Assembly (NCBI GenBank): GCA_010015655.1
Contig: ML976774.1
Coordinates: 73,218-137,217 of the forward strand
DNA: 64,000 nt
Source: Bimuria novae-zelandiae CBS 107.79
Lineage: Eukaryota; Ascomycota; Dothideomycetes; Pleosporales; Didymosphaeriaceae
Direction: 5' to 3'
The notes under the pieces are model-generated. The model did not search any database, was not told where the DNA came from, and was given only the letters and a program-made list of their open reading frames with translations. The number at the start of each line of letters is the position of its first letter. Position 1 is the stretch's first letter. Positions 45,550-57,629 of this stretch are shown piece after piece. Both the position numbers and the translations under genes were made by a program.

Positions 45550-47254
45550 TTAAATTTAATTACTTTTACCCGTCGCGGGACGAGTAGATTTTAAATATAA
45601 CTATAGACTAAAGCTACGAAGCAGCACACGAAGTTAAAGAACTTACGTAGATAGATACTATAAAGGCAACGCCTAGACTTGCAAAGAGATAGAACCCTCC
45701 TTAGTAAGTAATTAAGAAGGAGTCCTAATAGACACTTAACGCTAGTAAGACTATCTTTACTAAATAAAGAAGTTATAAAAATAAGAATAAGACCTTTTAC
45801 TAAAGGTCTATGTCTTAGCGTAAATAATTATGCGCAGTAAGCTATTAGCTTATAAAAGAGTAATAGCTAGAGAAATAAAAGGATAGCCTCCCTGTTTATA
45901 ACTAAACTCTAGGTATTAGGAGTTAACAAGAACAAAATATAATAATTCCTAAGTAAGGTTAAAGTACTCGTTAACCTCTAGGATACCCTTTAGACTCTGC
46001 TATAAAGAGTAAAAGGACTAACTAAAGAAATAGCAAAAGAGCGCTAAGAACCCCTAATAATATAATAATACTCCTAAAAGACAGAAGATATAAATTAGCT
46101 ATTAAAAGTAGACTAATAGATAGAGCTACTAGAGAGATTAATAGTAAAGCTTATTTTAAACTAAGGAAAAAGCCGCCGCCCTAAAATTCTTAACTTAGCC
46201 TACTTTAATAGTAAACGGCAGGATTACTACTACTTTAAGATAGTAATATAATATAAGTTCTTAGAGGATAGGGACTGCCTTAGAAATATACCTAAATATA
46301 TTATTAGTTAATTAACAGGACGTGCAGCGACGGTGGGAATTATATACTTAAACTACTACTTAGGGTATACTAAAGCTAACCTCTAGGAGCTACTAGACTA
46401 TAACTTTTATAACTACCTAGTAGAAGAAATCGCGCGTAACCGCTTACTTATAATATAATAAGGGAACTAGAAGCTTTATAACTTTAATCTTAACTTTAAT
46501 AACTATACTATAGAAGCTAAGGAGCATAGTTAAGAGATCTTAAAGAACCTATACTTTTAAAGCCTCCGCAAGGACTTACGGGACTAAATAGTTATAGTAA
46601 ATATAGATAATAATTAGGACCTATAAGGGGTCTAAAAGAGAGTTAATAAGGTTAAAGAAAACCTCTTTTAAAATATATTATAATTACTAAAGTTTTCTAC
46701 TAAAAACGGGGCGCTAGACGAAATAGATTAGAAACCTACTTAAGCTAACCCTAAAAGAATGTCTGGCCGATAAAGCTAAGATAGAAAATACTAAGTAATA
46801 GACAGAGCCACGGGACATAGGTCTAGTAACACCTAGAAACAAGCCACGTAGGTGTCGCGCGAGGTAATAGAAACCCGTAAAAAGAATAGTTCCTATTTCT
46901 ATTATAGAGATACAGGACATCGCGTAAAATAGTGTAAACTTTTACTTATAATAAAGCTAGCATAAGTTCGCGCTGCTATACCTGCTACTAAAAATTTTTT
47001 TAATAAAGAGTTTAATATAGCCTCTACTAATTTAGAAAACTAGGTCCGCTTAGTAATAGTCGCCGCCAGGAGGCAGAAGTAGGAAAAAGGTAGAAAATAA
47101 GTTTTAATAACTTTTAAAAGCTATAGCTAAACTTAATACTAGTAATAGTATACTCGCTTATTAATAACATTATATTTGCATTAACGATAATTAATTTAGG
47201 TTATTTAACTTTTAGATTTATATTAGAAAAACTTATAATAAAAGCCTACCTATA

Positions 47255-47302
47255 ACGTGTCCGTGCACCCAATGCACGGATTCAGCCAATGCACGCCGAA
47301 CA
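47255..47302 (+). repeat. Left terminal inverted repeat of pogo element, 48 bp
   Basis: Exact reverse complement of 50,239-50,286. Each arm also contains internal palindromic motifs (GTGCACCCAATGCAC and TGCATTGGCTGAATCC type), so it may bind transposase at two sites. Confidence 0.9.
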
Positions 47303-50134
47303 TCCGACGCGTCAAAACTCCCTACTTTCAACACGCGATAACTCCACCAATATAGATCCAATTCAAGCTGCGATAGATGAGATCGAATCGCGAGAACCAG
47401 GAGAAGATTTTTCATATACAGAAATTGCTACCAGATATGGTGTTAATCGATCTACACTCTCACGAAGGCACCAAGGTGTTACCGCGACGCGTGCAGCCAA
47501 CACAATCAATCAGCGAAAGCTCAACCCACAGCAAGAGCAGGAGCTGGTACGATATATCAAAAGGCTCACAGAGAGACATATACCTCCTACTAGAGAGATG
47601 ATACAGAATTTTGCCTCGACGATAGCAAAGGAGCCAGTCAGCGAGAGCTAGGTTACCCGCTTTATCAACCAACACAGCATTCATCTCATCTCGCAATAGA
47701 CCGTCGGCATAGACAGCAATCGCCACAAAGCTGATTCAGTGGATAAATATCGCCTCTATTTCAACCTTGTACACAGCAAGATCGATCAATATCGCATAGA
47801 TCCTCGTCATATCTACAATATGGATGAAAAAGGTGTCCTGATCGGTATCGTTGGTAGAACAAAGAGGATATTCAGCAGACGAATGTGGGAGAAGAAGGAG
47901 GTTAGGGCATCACTCCAGGATGGCAATCGCGCGTGGATCACGCTCCTAGCATGTATCTGCGCTGATGGATCAGCTTTGCCGCCAAGCCTTATCTATGAGG
48001 CTGCCAACAAGGACATCCAATCAAGCTAGGTAGAGGATATCAAGGCAGGATATTATAAAGTCTTTATCACCTCATCATCCTCTGGCTGGACAAACAACGA
48101 TATCGGGCTTGCCTGGCTTGAGCAGGTGTTTGATCGCTGTACAAAAGAGAAGGCTCGACGATTATATCAACTTTTAATTATAGACGGCCACGGATCTTAT
48201 GTCACTATAGACTTTATTAACTACTATAATTAGAATAGGATCCTGCTTGCTATCCTGCCTCCTTATTTAACTTATACACTTCAGCCACTTGATGTTACAA
48301 TGTTCAAGCCTCTATCAACAGCCTACTCAGCAGAGCTATTAAGATACCTTTATAGAAGCCAGGGCCTAGCTTCTATCACCAAAGGCGACTTCTTTCCCCT
48401 ATTCTAGAATGCGTGGAAGGCCTCTTTCAAGGAATCAACTATCCTCAGCTCTTTTAGAGCCACAGGTATATCGCCACCTGATCCTGCCCCTAGCACCGAA
48501 CATCAACTTTTCCAGGTCATCGAAAGGTCGATATCTATCGATTTTTCGTCAAAACACGACTTAAATGCCTTCGTAAATCTGTTTTCCAGCGTCCTCTTTT
48601 AGCTACAGGCGTTGTGGCAGGCGCGCTGCCCTATTTTATCTTTTAGCTCCCTGGTGAGCTAAAATCTTTTCAAAATGGCCCGTGCGCCACTCAGATTTTC
48701 ACGTTTAGTTAAAGGCTACAACCATAGCTAAGACAAGGAGATAGTCGTGACACTCCTTACTCTTACAAGATATAGGCACCTGCTAGGCCTAAATATAAAG
48801 GCTCTCTATGCGAAGAGCTATAGCACGATTCGACAAAGCACTAGCTCTTAACACCTACAACGACGAGAGCTGCCCGCAGCTCTCTAAAGACTAACTATCA
48901 GCGTCCCTAACCTGACACAACACGCAAACAAGGCAGCCAGCCTGGCCTTATATCATACGACTCTTAGGGATAAAGAAGAAGGACAGGCCTGGCTCTGCCT
49001 TCCTACTACACCTATCTCCTTCGACACAGGCATCGCCAAGCCTGGTACAAAGGCTCTCCTCGCGCAGAGCCACGGCTCCGATTCGACAGAGCACCGGCTC
49101 TCCACACCTATTCACTCTTTCCTTTTCTTTCTTCTCACAGCACTAAACTGCCTCTAAACACACACAAGGGATCCACCCTAAAGTACATACACTGCTTAGT
49201 CTCCCTAACGGGAAGGGGAGCTGTAGCTTGACATGGTAGTAATACCCGCGCAGGCAAGAAATGCTTTCTAAGGTAGTGCGTTAGTACTATAATTCCATAG
49301 CTTAGCACGTCGTATATGCCCTTCGGGAGGCGAGATAGTGGACTTAATCCCCATCAACTAGACGAAAAATAAATACCAACCAACCAACCAACCAAGCCAC
49401 CTGATCCTGACCCTATCCTTAATAGGTTCACCCAGGATCAAGAATCAGGCAATAGCTCCTCATTAGGGCTTAGCAATCATGACTGGAGAAAGATGGATAG
49501 GCTTGTACGCTCTGCAGTGAGTGATTAAAGTAGTAAGGATACACAGAAGCTTTGTTAATCACTCCACCACCTATCTGTTAAAAATGAGCTGCTTAAGCAT
49601 GACAACGATGGGCTTAGGCAGGCGCTATCTATTAAGAAGAAGCGTAATAAGAAGAGCAAAGCTCTAGACCTTTAACAGCGCTAGGAGTATTATAGTAGGG
49701 CTATCTTATAGTCACTAAGGAAAGTAAGGGAGGCACGTTATCGTTAATTAATTAAGGAGCAAAAGGATAAGCAACAGCAGCTTTAAAAAGCAAAAATAGC
49801 AGAGCTAAAGAAGGCAGCTAAGCTATACAAGGAGAAAATCTAGCAAGAAAAGCGTGCAGCGAGAGAGGCAGCGAAGAAGGCAAAGGAGAAGGAGAGAGCT
49901 AAAAAGGCAGCTTAGCGCACTGCCCAGAAGTCTGCCGATAACGCTAAAAAGGCTCTACAACTATCCCAAAGGAGTAAGAGAAAAGCTTCTCAGCCATCTC
50001 CACAGAGCAGAAAGCGTCAGAAACGTGTTGTTGATGCTACGGATGTTGGGGAGGCCTCAAAGGGCGCATCTGCTGCCCCAACCAAATCCACACGGAGCGG
50101 CCGCGACGTCAAGCTTCCAGATAGATTTAAATAG
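47289..50134 (+). pseudogene. Pogo/Fot1 transposase, broken by stops and an insertion
   Basis: From ATG 47289 the first 120 residues contain a Psq/CENP-B-type helix-turn-helix (YTEIATRYGVNRSTLSRR). Later blocks are YNMDEKGVLIGIVGRTKRIF (first DDE aspartate, 47.81-47.88 kb), LLIIDGHGSY (second aspartate, 48.17 kb) and LQPLDVTMFKPLSTAY (third block, 48.28 kb). After the insertion the C-terminal coiled, basic tail resumes at 49.41 kb (NELLKHDNDGLRQAL, then KRAAREAAKKAKEKERAKKA) and ends SGRDVKLPDRFK with TAG at 50,132. About fourteen in-frame stops occur, all TAA or TAG, at sites where Trp or Gln would be usual, which is what TpG-to-TpA or CpA-to-TpA change produces. Confidence 0.88.
48487..49409 (+). 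mobile_element. Insertion in pogo transposase, probable non-LTR retrotransposon 3' fragment
   Basis: The transposase frame is interrupted after GCCACCTGATCCTG (48,473-48,486); the same 14 bases recur at 49,396-49,409, where the frame resumes. The 909-bp insert ends in a (CCAA)n-type run (about 49,377-49,395) preceded by GTATATGCCCTTCGGGAGGC-type sequence, like the 3' ends of fungal LINE-type elements. A target duplication of this length plus a 3' simple-repeat tail fits 5'-truncated target-primed insertion. No reverse transcriptase domain is readable. A SINE is an alternative. Confidence 0.75.
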
Positions 50135-50238
50135 TGCAAATGAATCGCAGCTATCGATTTACTATCCTAGTAGAAAATCTTATAATAATATTGTTTGTGG
50201 GTGGTTCTGCAGCCTTATTTCTAATAGAGCGTTTATGG

Positions 50239-50286
50239 TGTTCGGCGTGCATTGGCTGAATCCGTGCATTGGGTGCACGGACACGT
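50239..50286 (-). repeat. Right terminal inverted repeat of pogo element, 48 bp
   Basis: Exact partner of the left arm, ending CGGACACGT before the TA at 50,287-50,288. Confidence 0.9.
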
Positions 50287-50334
50287 TAGCGCAAAAACCT
50301 ACCCTATCTATAAAAGGTTATTAGTATTAGAGGC

Positions 50335-53300
50335 ATGCGACTCTTCATACGCGAAGTAGTCTAACTAGAAGTAGATATTAATAGCTATGTAAAATTAATA
50401 TAGCTATACGTCTTACCTAATAACGGGTCGTACGACCTAATCCTTGGCCTGACCTAAATAAAGAATAATAGGGTTAAACTAGCCCTAGCGAAGAAATTAA
50501 TCTAAATTAAAAGTTTAGGCACCCGTATCTATAACTAAAAAGGTAAGAAACTATTAATAAAGCCCTAAGGGGTATTAGTTATAGCCTTTATAGCCCTAGA
50601 TTAGCGTAATCAACGCCTAGGAAACAAGGCTAAGGTATTTTCTATATTAATAAAGGATATATAGAAGGCGTTAACCTATAAGCTAAAGGTAAACCTATAG
50701 GAGTTATTACTTAAAGCTTTTAAGGACTTATAGCGTATCTTTTATAGGGAACAAGCTAACAAGCTCCCCCTATATTATAGACCTAGAGTGGATCTTTTTA
50801 TCCCTCTCGTGGAAAAAGATGGCAAGACTCTAGAGATCCCCTATAGCCCTTTATTTAATATGTCTCGCGAAGAGTTGCTCGTCCTTTAGAAAGAGCTTAC
50901 TAAATACTTAAATAAAGACTTTATTTAAATAAGCAAGTCTAGCGCTGCTATCCTAGTATTATTTACTAAAAAACCTAGTAAAGGACTACGCTTTTACGTT
51001 AATTATTAAGCCCTAAACGCTATCTTAAAGAAGGACTAGTACTTTTTACTATTAATTAGTAAGACCCTTTAGCTCCTCGCGAAAGCTAAATAGTTTAGTA
51101 AACTTAATATAATTTAAGTCTTCTATAAGCTTTAGATAGTAAAAGGCAAGGAATAGAAGATAGTATTTAAAACCTAATTTAGTCTTTATAAGTAGCTAGT
51201 AGTTCCTTTTGGCCTAGCTAACGCGCTAAGTATATTTTAGCGGTATATTAATTAGGTGCTAAAGGAGCACCTTAATAACTATTACTTAGTATATATAGAT
51301 AACGTTCTTATCTTCTTTAGTAGCAGCTAAAAAGACCATAAAGAGAAAGTACGTACTATAATTTAAAAGTTAGGGGCTACAGGGCTATACTTAGATATTA
51401 AGAAATCTAAGTTCTACGTTAAAAAGACTAAATACCTTAGATTTATTATAGAAGTTAATAAGGGCGTAAGCATAGACCTAAATAAAGTCTAAGTAATTTA
51501 GGAATAAGAGCTACTAATTTTAGTAAAAAGAGTCTAGAGTTTTATAAGCTTTATAAACTTTTATTAAAAATTTATATAAGACTTCTCTAGCATAGTAAGC
51601 CCCCTTACAAAGCTTACTAGTAAAGGAGTAGAATTTATTTAGGGACAAAAGCAGTAGCATGCATTTAACTTTCTAAAGATAGCGTTCTATACAGACCCCG
51701 CGCTAGCCTACTTCGACCCTAAATAAGAATTAGTACTAGAAGCAGACGCCTCTAGCTAGTTAACTAGGGGATACTTCTCCTAGTATAATAACGATAGGAT
51801 TCTGCGCCTAGTGGCTTACTTCTTAGCAAAGAATAGCCTAGCAGAATGTAACTACGCTATCTATAATAAAGAGATACTTATAGTTATTAAATACGTAAAT
51901 AAATAAGACTATATATATTAAGTAGTGAAGCACCTTACGGTCTACACTAATTATAAGAACCTTACGTATTTCGCTACTAAACGAAGGTTAGACAAATAAC
52001 ACGTTTAGTAGGCAAATACACTTAGCTATATTAATATAACATTTATATATAGACTAGGGTTAGTAAACTTTAAGGTAGACGCCCTCTTCTAGAAGGACTA
52101 AGACCTACTAAAGGATAGTAGAGATAATAAATTAAAATTAAGGCACTTTACGCTTTTTTAAAAGACTACTAAAAGAAATAGTTTAAAATTTTTTGTCCCC
52201 TAAATACTTACTACTATAAAAAAAACCTAACTATTCTAAAGTAGATAAGGACCTAGTGCTCGCTTACTTAATACGCCCTAAACTACCTATATTAACCCTT
52301 TAAGGAGGTAATAGCCCTATTAAGCAATGCGAACTAGACTTTAACACTATATAGTAAAAGGTAGAACGCGATAAAGATAGTGCGTATAGTAAAATAAAGG
52401 CCTGTGTTAAGAACAGGCTTAGGAAGTTTAAACCTAAGTAGAAGTTATTTATTAGTATCTTAGAATATAGTATAGATAACTAAGGGTACCTACGCTATAG
52501 GTCAAGATAATAGGTACTAAAATTAAAACTTTTATAAATAAAGCTAATAGCGGTCGCGCATAGTTCTCTAGCTTTAAAATACTTAAGATAAAAAAATACT
52601 TATAAGATTCTTACTTAAGACTACTTCTTCTTAGGGATATCTAACTAAGTAAGGTAGTATATTAAGAACTATAATATCTATAAAAAAAAACTAAACTATA
52701 AAGAGAAGTAAAATAGGGCCTGCTAAAGCCTTTACTACTACCTAAATAAGGATAGAAGGATATTATAATAGACTTTATTATTACCCTACCTAAGAGCGAT
52801 AGCTATATAAATATTATAATAATTATAAATAGACTTAGTAAGGATCCTAAGTTTATTAGTTTTCTAAATTTTAATATACCTACAGTTACGATAGCGTTCC
52901 TTTAATACTAGGTAGTAGACTACTTCTTCCCCTCCTCTATTATATTAGACCGCGGGGGATAATTCGTAAGCAAATTTTAGACTACACTTTATAAATAAGT
53001 ACGTATTAACTAAAGACTATCTATAGTAAAGCACTCGGAGACGGATAGGTAAATAGAATAAATAAACTCTATCCTTAAAGCCTACCTCCGGGCGTACTAT
53101 AACTAGTAATAGGATAATTGGATAAAGTGGCTTCCTATAGCCTAGATAGCTATTAAAGGGCAAGAAGCTATATTAATAAAAGTTAGCCTATTTTTCCTAT
53201 CCTATAGCTGGAATATTAAACTAGTTAAGAACTTTAGGGCATAGAGATTGGCCTTAAAGCTTAGAACTAACGTAAAGAAGGCCGCGAAGGTAATAATAAA

Positions 53301-53800
53301 AACATTTAAAAAAGTTTTTAACTTTACCTAGGTAAAAATAATAATAGCCTAATAAGAACAAGAGCGCCTAGTAAACCGTTAACGTAAAAACGCTCTAATC
53401 TTAAAGGAAGGAAACAAGATATAGCTAAAGTATAAGAACTACCTCTAAAACTAATATCTAAGTAAAAAGCTTAACTAGAAGTAAAGAAAGTTTACTATAA
53501 GAAAAGTAATAAACTCTTATATAGTAGAACTAGACGTCCCGCCAAATATACACCTAAGGTTCTACGTAAATAGGCTAAAGTTAGCTTTGTTAAACCCTCT
53601 TTTTAGCCAAACCACTAATAACGCCCAGCCCGAAGCAATTATAATAAAAGAGAGGGAAGAAAAGTATAGTATAATTAATATATATAAAAAACGCTAGTCT
53701 TATAGAGGTAAAAGAGTAGAATATCTAGTATAGTAAGAAAACTACTCTTAAAGAACTTAGGAATCTTATAGGAACCTTAACTAAGCTACTACGTTAGACT
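50335..53800 (+). pseudogene. Gypsy pol remnant: RT, RNase H, integrase, chromodomain
   Basis: Readable blocks are RVDLFIPLVEKDGKTLEI (50.79 kb, RT entry), LRFYVNY with ALNAI, VPFGLANA (51.2 kb), YLVYIDNVLIFF, the RT active site of the YVDDVLIF type (51.3 kb), DPALAYFDP with LEADASS (RNase H, 51.7 kb), and integrase text including IIIDFIITLPKS and FFPSSIILDRGG (52.7-52.95 kb). A chromodomain-like EKYSIINIYKKR...KRVEYLV follows near 53.67-53.74 kb. TAA/TAG codons interrupt every block, often where tryptophan or glutamine is expected. Confidence 0.85.
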
Positions 53801-55755
53801 ATTAAGAAAAGTTTACTAAGCTATATTAAAATTATAATAGAAAACTCCTAATAGGATTCTATCGTAATATCCCCTAAATTAGCTTCTATTAGGGCCTAAA
53901 GGAGGCTCTACGATGCCTATCTTACTAAGCTAAGAAACCTAGCTAGATAAAGGTGTCTAAGATAAGGGTAGGAATAATATTATTAGAGAATAAAGTTAAG
54001 TATTAAGGAAGGAAGTTAAAAAGGAATCTTAAAAAAGTAACTTAAAAACCCCTTAAAACTACTAAGGATAATAAGGGGACTAAATAATTCTTATAGTAGT
54101 AAGGGATAACCTTTATAAAAGAAGTAAGCTTTAGAAGTAAACTAAAGTAAAAAGAAAAGAGGAACTAGGCAAAAAGGGCATTTTTAGCTACTAAAGGAAT
54201 AGTAAAACCTTTCTTAATAATGTTTAGGTTTACTTCTTAACCCTCTAATACACCGCTAGAGTTAGGGAAGCTATTATCCTCCTTATTTAGGCACTCCTTA
54301 ATTATAATATCTTAAAGTCGCTAGCGTAAGCCCTAGTAGGCTTAAGTAGGTATATTAGCTCCCGCAAGGACATTGTCTATTATCTAGAGACTATTTATTA
54401 TAATACCCTTATCTACTACCACGAACTTGCTAGAGAGCTATATAATATTAGCTTTAAAAGATAGCTTTATTATTTAAAAGAAACTTATAAAAAGGTTTTT
54501 ATACTTTTAATAGAATATTTTAAAGTTAGTAGCATAAATTTAAAGAAGGTTAAAAGTCTTCTTAATTATAATAGTAATACGCTCTAAGAGCTAAATAGCC
54601 TTAAAAAAAGTAATAAGGCTTAAAGTAGTAGTAGTCTTACTTTTAAAGGAGGTATAGTAATTAATAATAATAACCTTATAAGCAGAATAGAACGCGTTAA
54701 CATTAGTAAAAAAGGCTTTTTATTTTTAGCTACTTTTTAAAACCTTATTTATAAGATAGCTTATACTAATAATTATAATATTAGCGAACTCTTCGCGACT
54801 AACTTTATTAAGGGTAGGCTAAATCTAGGTAGGAAAAGGAGTTAGTAGAGTACACCTTAAAGTTATCTAAAACAAGTTAGACTAAAGCATACTTGTCTAG
54901 TATAGCTAGTAAGCTTATAGGTATAGCACTCCTCGCAGGATACTATCTTGCCCGCTAGTACCTACTAATAGACGTGTTTATAAGTAACGTAGTTAATATA
55001 CTAGCGCTTAATTATCGCGCGTAGCAAAATTAGACCTTAAGAGCTAAGCTTATTAAGTTAGCGAGTGCGCACACCTAGGCCAATAAAGAACTAAGAAGGA
55101 GGTTAGAAGAGTAAGGAGGCAAGTTAGAAGGTAGAAAGAAGTAGAAAAAGCGTAAAAGAGGGTCTAGAACTTACTTTATAAGCTTTAAAAGGACTAAACT
55201 TCTTAGTAAGCTAGCTAAGAAGGATTACGCTAGCGTTAAATATAGTAGTCTTATTTTAAAAGAGCTTAGTCTTTTTAAGTTAGTAGTTAAATAATTATAA
55301 TAGAGACAGGCTTTTCTTTATTTTATTATTAAAGTTAGTAGCACGCCTTTAACGCTTAAGTATCCTTATTACGTAACTATTACGCGAAGGGCTAGCTATC
55401 TTATTAAAATAGTAAAGGGAATTAGGTCGCGAAGTTAAAAAGACTAGGTTAAAAGTAAGACGTTGCAGCGCACGAAGTTAAGCTAAGAAAAGAAAAAAAG
55501 CTTAAAAAAGTAAAGTCTAGAAGCTAAGTAAGAAGTAATTTTATATATATAATAATAAGTAAACGCACTAGCGCGAACACACTATTATAGTAACTACTTA
55601 TAGTAAGGACATGAAATTAGACACGCGAGAATAGAACTAGTAAAAGGTTTATAATAGTAAGAGGATTATAAGTAGATAATAAAATAACTGCAAAGCTACA
55701 TAAATAAGATAAGACACGGAGATTTTTTTTACCCTTAACAAAGGGAAGAGAAGTA
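53801..55755 (+). other. Extra region between Gypsy chromodomain and 3' LTR
   Basis: About 1.95 kb that a standard Gypsy element of this type would not need. One plus-strand frame at about 54.35-54.95 kb is relatively coding-like (KDIVYYLETIYYN, KETYKKVFILLIEYFK) between RIP-type stops. No domain is recognised. It could be an additional ORF or an unrecognised nested insertion. Confidence 0.35.
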
Positions 55756-55916
55756 TATAATAGGCTACGCCTAGTTATTACCTTAGATCCTTAACCCTTA
55801 GTTATATAAACCCTAGATATATAAGTTCGACGCCTAAAGCTTAACTTTAGACTCTTTATTAAATTTATAAGTATTTTTCTAGCACCTTTGGCTCCTTGAG
55901 CACCCAGCCCCTTACA
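55756..55916 (+). repeat. Gypsy 3' LTR
   Basis: 161 bp partner of the 5' LTR. The start is mutated to TATAATAGGC, while the end CCTTACA is intact, so the two LTRs have taken complementary RIP-type damage. Confidence 0.85.
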
Positions 55917-56130
55917 TTATATTAGTTAATAGATAAATTCTCTATATTTTATTTACTGAGAAGCGAAGTACATCGCGGGGTATGGAAGCTAGTCCCATAT
56001 GGGACTCTCTCCACACATGTAGTATTTTGCAACACCACAGAGGCCTCGACAACCATTGGCAGGATGCTCGCTCCTCCATACACGCATTCCTTGTGATACG
56101 CCTGAGGCCTTTGAGATTGTTAATCCGACA
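55917..56130 (+). repeat. Second LTR family, right copy (split by Gypsy insertion)
   Basis: Direct repeat of 38,207-38,429, less mutated than the left copy. It begins immediately after the Gypsy 3' LTR. The bases TTAT flank the Gypsy element on both sides and correspond to TTAC in the intact left copy, showing the Gypsy element landed inside this LTR. Confidence 0.75.
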
Positions 56131-57629
56131 ATAGTCCTATTAATCTAATCCTAAGATATTAATTTAAGGTGAATAAACTAGCTCTATATAATATAGCTAT
56201 ATATCCCGACCTACTATATAACCTAGTCTTATTTTAACTACTTAGGCAGAAAAGAATCTAATAAGATACTAAAATATATCCTAACGTACATGCATAGCGA
56301 GCTAATTAGTTAAGCGAGCGAATTACTTTGCTAAGACCCCATTAAAATCTAGACTATACACGATTATACAGAACAATCATAAATAGTTATTAAAAACTGT
56401 AATAGGCTAATTTATTTAGAATCTGCCTTTATGAGTTACTTATAGGTACGCAAGTTATGCCTAGCCTTACTATAGTGTTAATAGTACTACTAAGTTAATT
56501 TATTTTTATTAGCGCGCACTTTTTTCTTCGTCTTTTTTTCTTTTTTTACTACGTACTGTAAAGTCCTCTAAGATAGCTAGTTACTAGCTATTAGTAGCGG
56601 TAAGGACTTTTTTCTACTATAGTTATTTTTATTTTTATTACGTAGTAGCCTTATTAGCGGCTTAAAGCTTAGCGTTACGCTTAGTTATTAATACTAAAAA
56701 ATACGCTATTAGCTTAGCGCCTTTTATAAGATTTTTAACAATCTTTACTATTAAAGTTAAAGAACTATCTATATAAGATTAATTTTTTTACTTTATTAGC
56801 ATTAATTACGACCCTCATTCTAAGGTATTACTTAGTATTTATAACTACTACGTAGTATCGCGTATAGTACGAGGTAAAGGCGTATATAAGTAAATATTAA
56901 GCTTTAATATTATAGCTTATAGATCTAATAGGACTAAACTAGTACCTTAAAATCCTCCTTAAATATTACTTTAAGTAATTATAGCTTTAAAAGTAGTAAT
57001 AAAGTAAAGTAAAAACTTAATTTTAGTAATATATATAATCTAGTTACGCATTAGATTCTTGACTTAGCGCCTATACGCCTTTTTTAAAGGCAAGAAATAG
57101 TCTATATTAAGTAGCTATAAGAGGTGCAACGAATGTAGAGATATATAAAGAGTAATAATCTTATTATCCTCATAATATTACGAAAATTCAAGCGAGTTAT
57201 GGCTCTTATAGCTATTAATAATAAGTAAACGTATTATACTAATAATACGTTTTTTTATATGTGCGTTAAAATGCTTTAACTACTATAGGCTAAGCTTATT
57301 TATTATCTAGCTATTCTTTAAGACTATAATAACCTTATTATGAGGTAGATCCTTCTCTTAGTACTAGGCGGAGAGGTGGTGCTTACTCTAGAAGATAAGG
57401 AAAGGTAGAATCGCCTAGCCTATTATATTAATACCCTATATAGCTATTATCCACTTTTAGTTCCCTTACTATACGCTCTTTAGCTTGCCTTAATACTTAA
57501 AGCCTATAATAACTACTCTTATTAATATTATGCCTATTATAAAGCTAGACTTATTAAAGTTATAGGTGTCTTTATCTAGAATACTATGCTTGGCTTTAGT
57601 ATTCTCCACAAGCCAGAACTAGCCTTATA
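56131..57629. other. AT-rich degraded repeat DNA
   Basis: Stop-saturated, with no readable domain. It contains the left arm (56,299-56,348) of an inverted pair whose partner is at 60,207-60,255. Confidence 0.4.
56299..56348 (+). repeat. Inverted repeat arm, left
   Basis: Starts GAGCTAATTAGTTAAGCGAG; matches the reverse complement of 60,207-60,255 with a few transition differences. Weaker similarity continues outward for about 25 bp. Possibly the end of a DNA transposon now split by the Fot1-like copy. Confidence 0.65.

Larger units (their letters stand above)
47255..50286 (+). mobile_element. Pogo/Fot1 transposon, recently inserted, lightly RIP-mutated
   Basis: Identical 48-bp inverted ends start ACGTGTCCGTGCACCCAATG; TA flanks each side (47,253-47,254 and 50,287-50,288). 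It sits within the Gypsy element. Total length is 3.03 kb, or about 2.1 kb without the nested insertion at 48,487-49,409. It stands out as GC-normal inside the AT-rich block. One near-continuous plus-strand transposase frame spans it. Confidence 0.92.
45389..55916 (+). mobile_element. Gypsy (chromodomain-type) LTR retrotransposon, RIP-degraded
   Basis: LTRs of 161 bp at both ends (TGTAATGGGC...CCTTACA), flanked by TTAT on each side. Without the nested pogo element the length is about 7.5 kb. In order: a Gag-like region with a zinc knuckle near 46.89 kb, reverse transcriptase (50.6-51.5 kb), RNase H (51.7-52.0 kb), integrase (52.7-53.1 kb) and a chromodomain-like tail (about 53.65-53.79 kb). 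Nearly 2 kb of further sequence lies before the 3' LTR. All frames carry many RIP-type stops. Confidence 0.87.
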
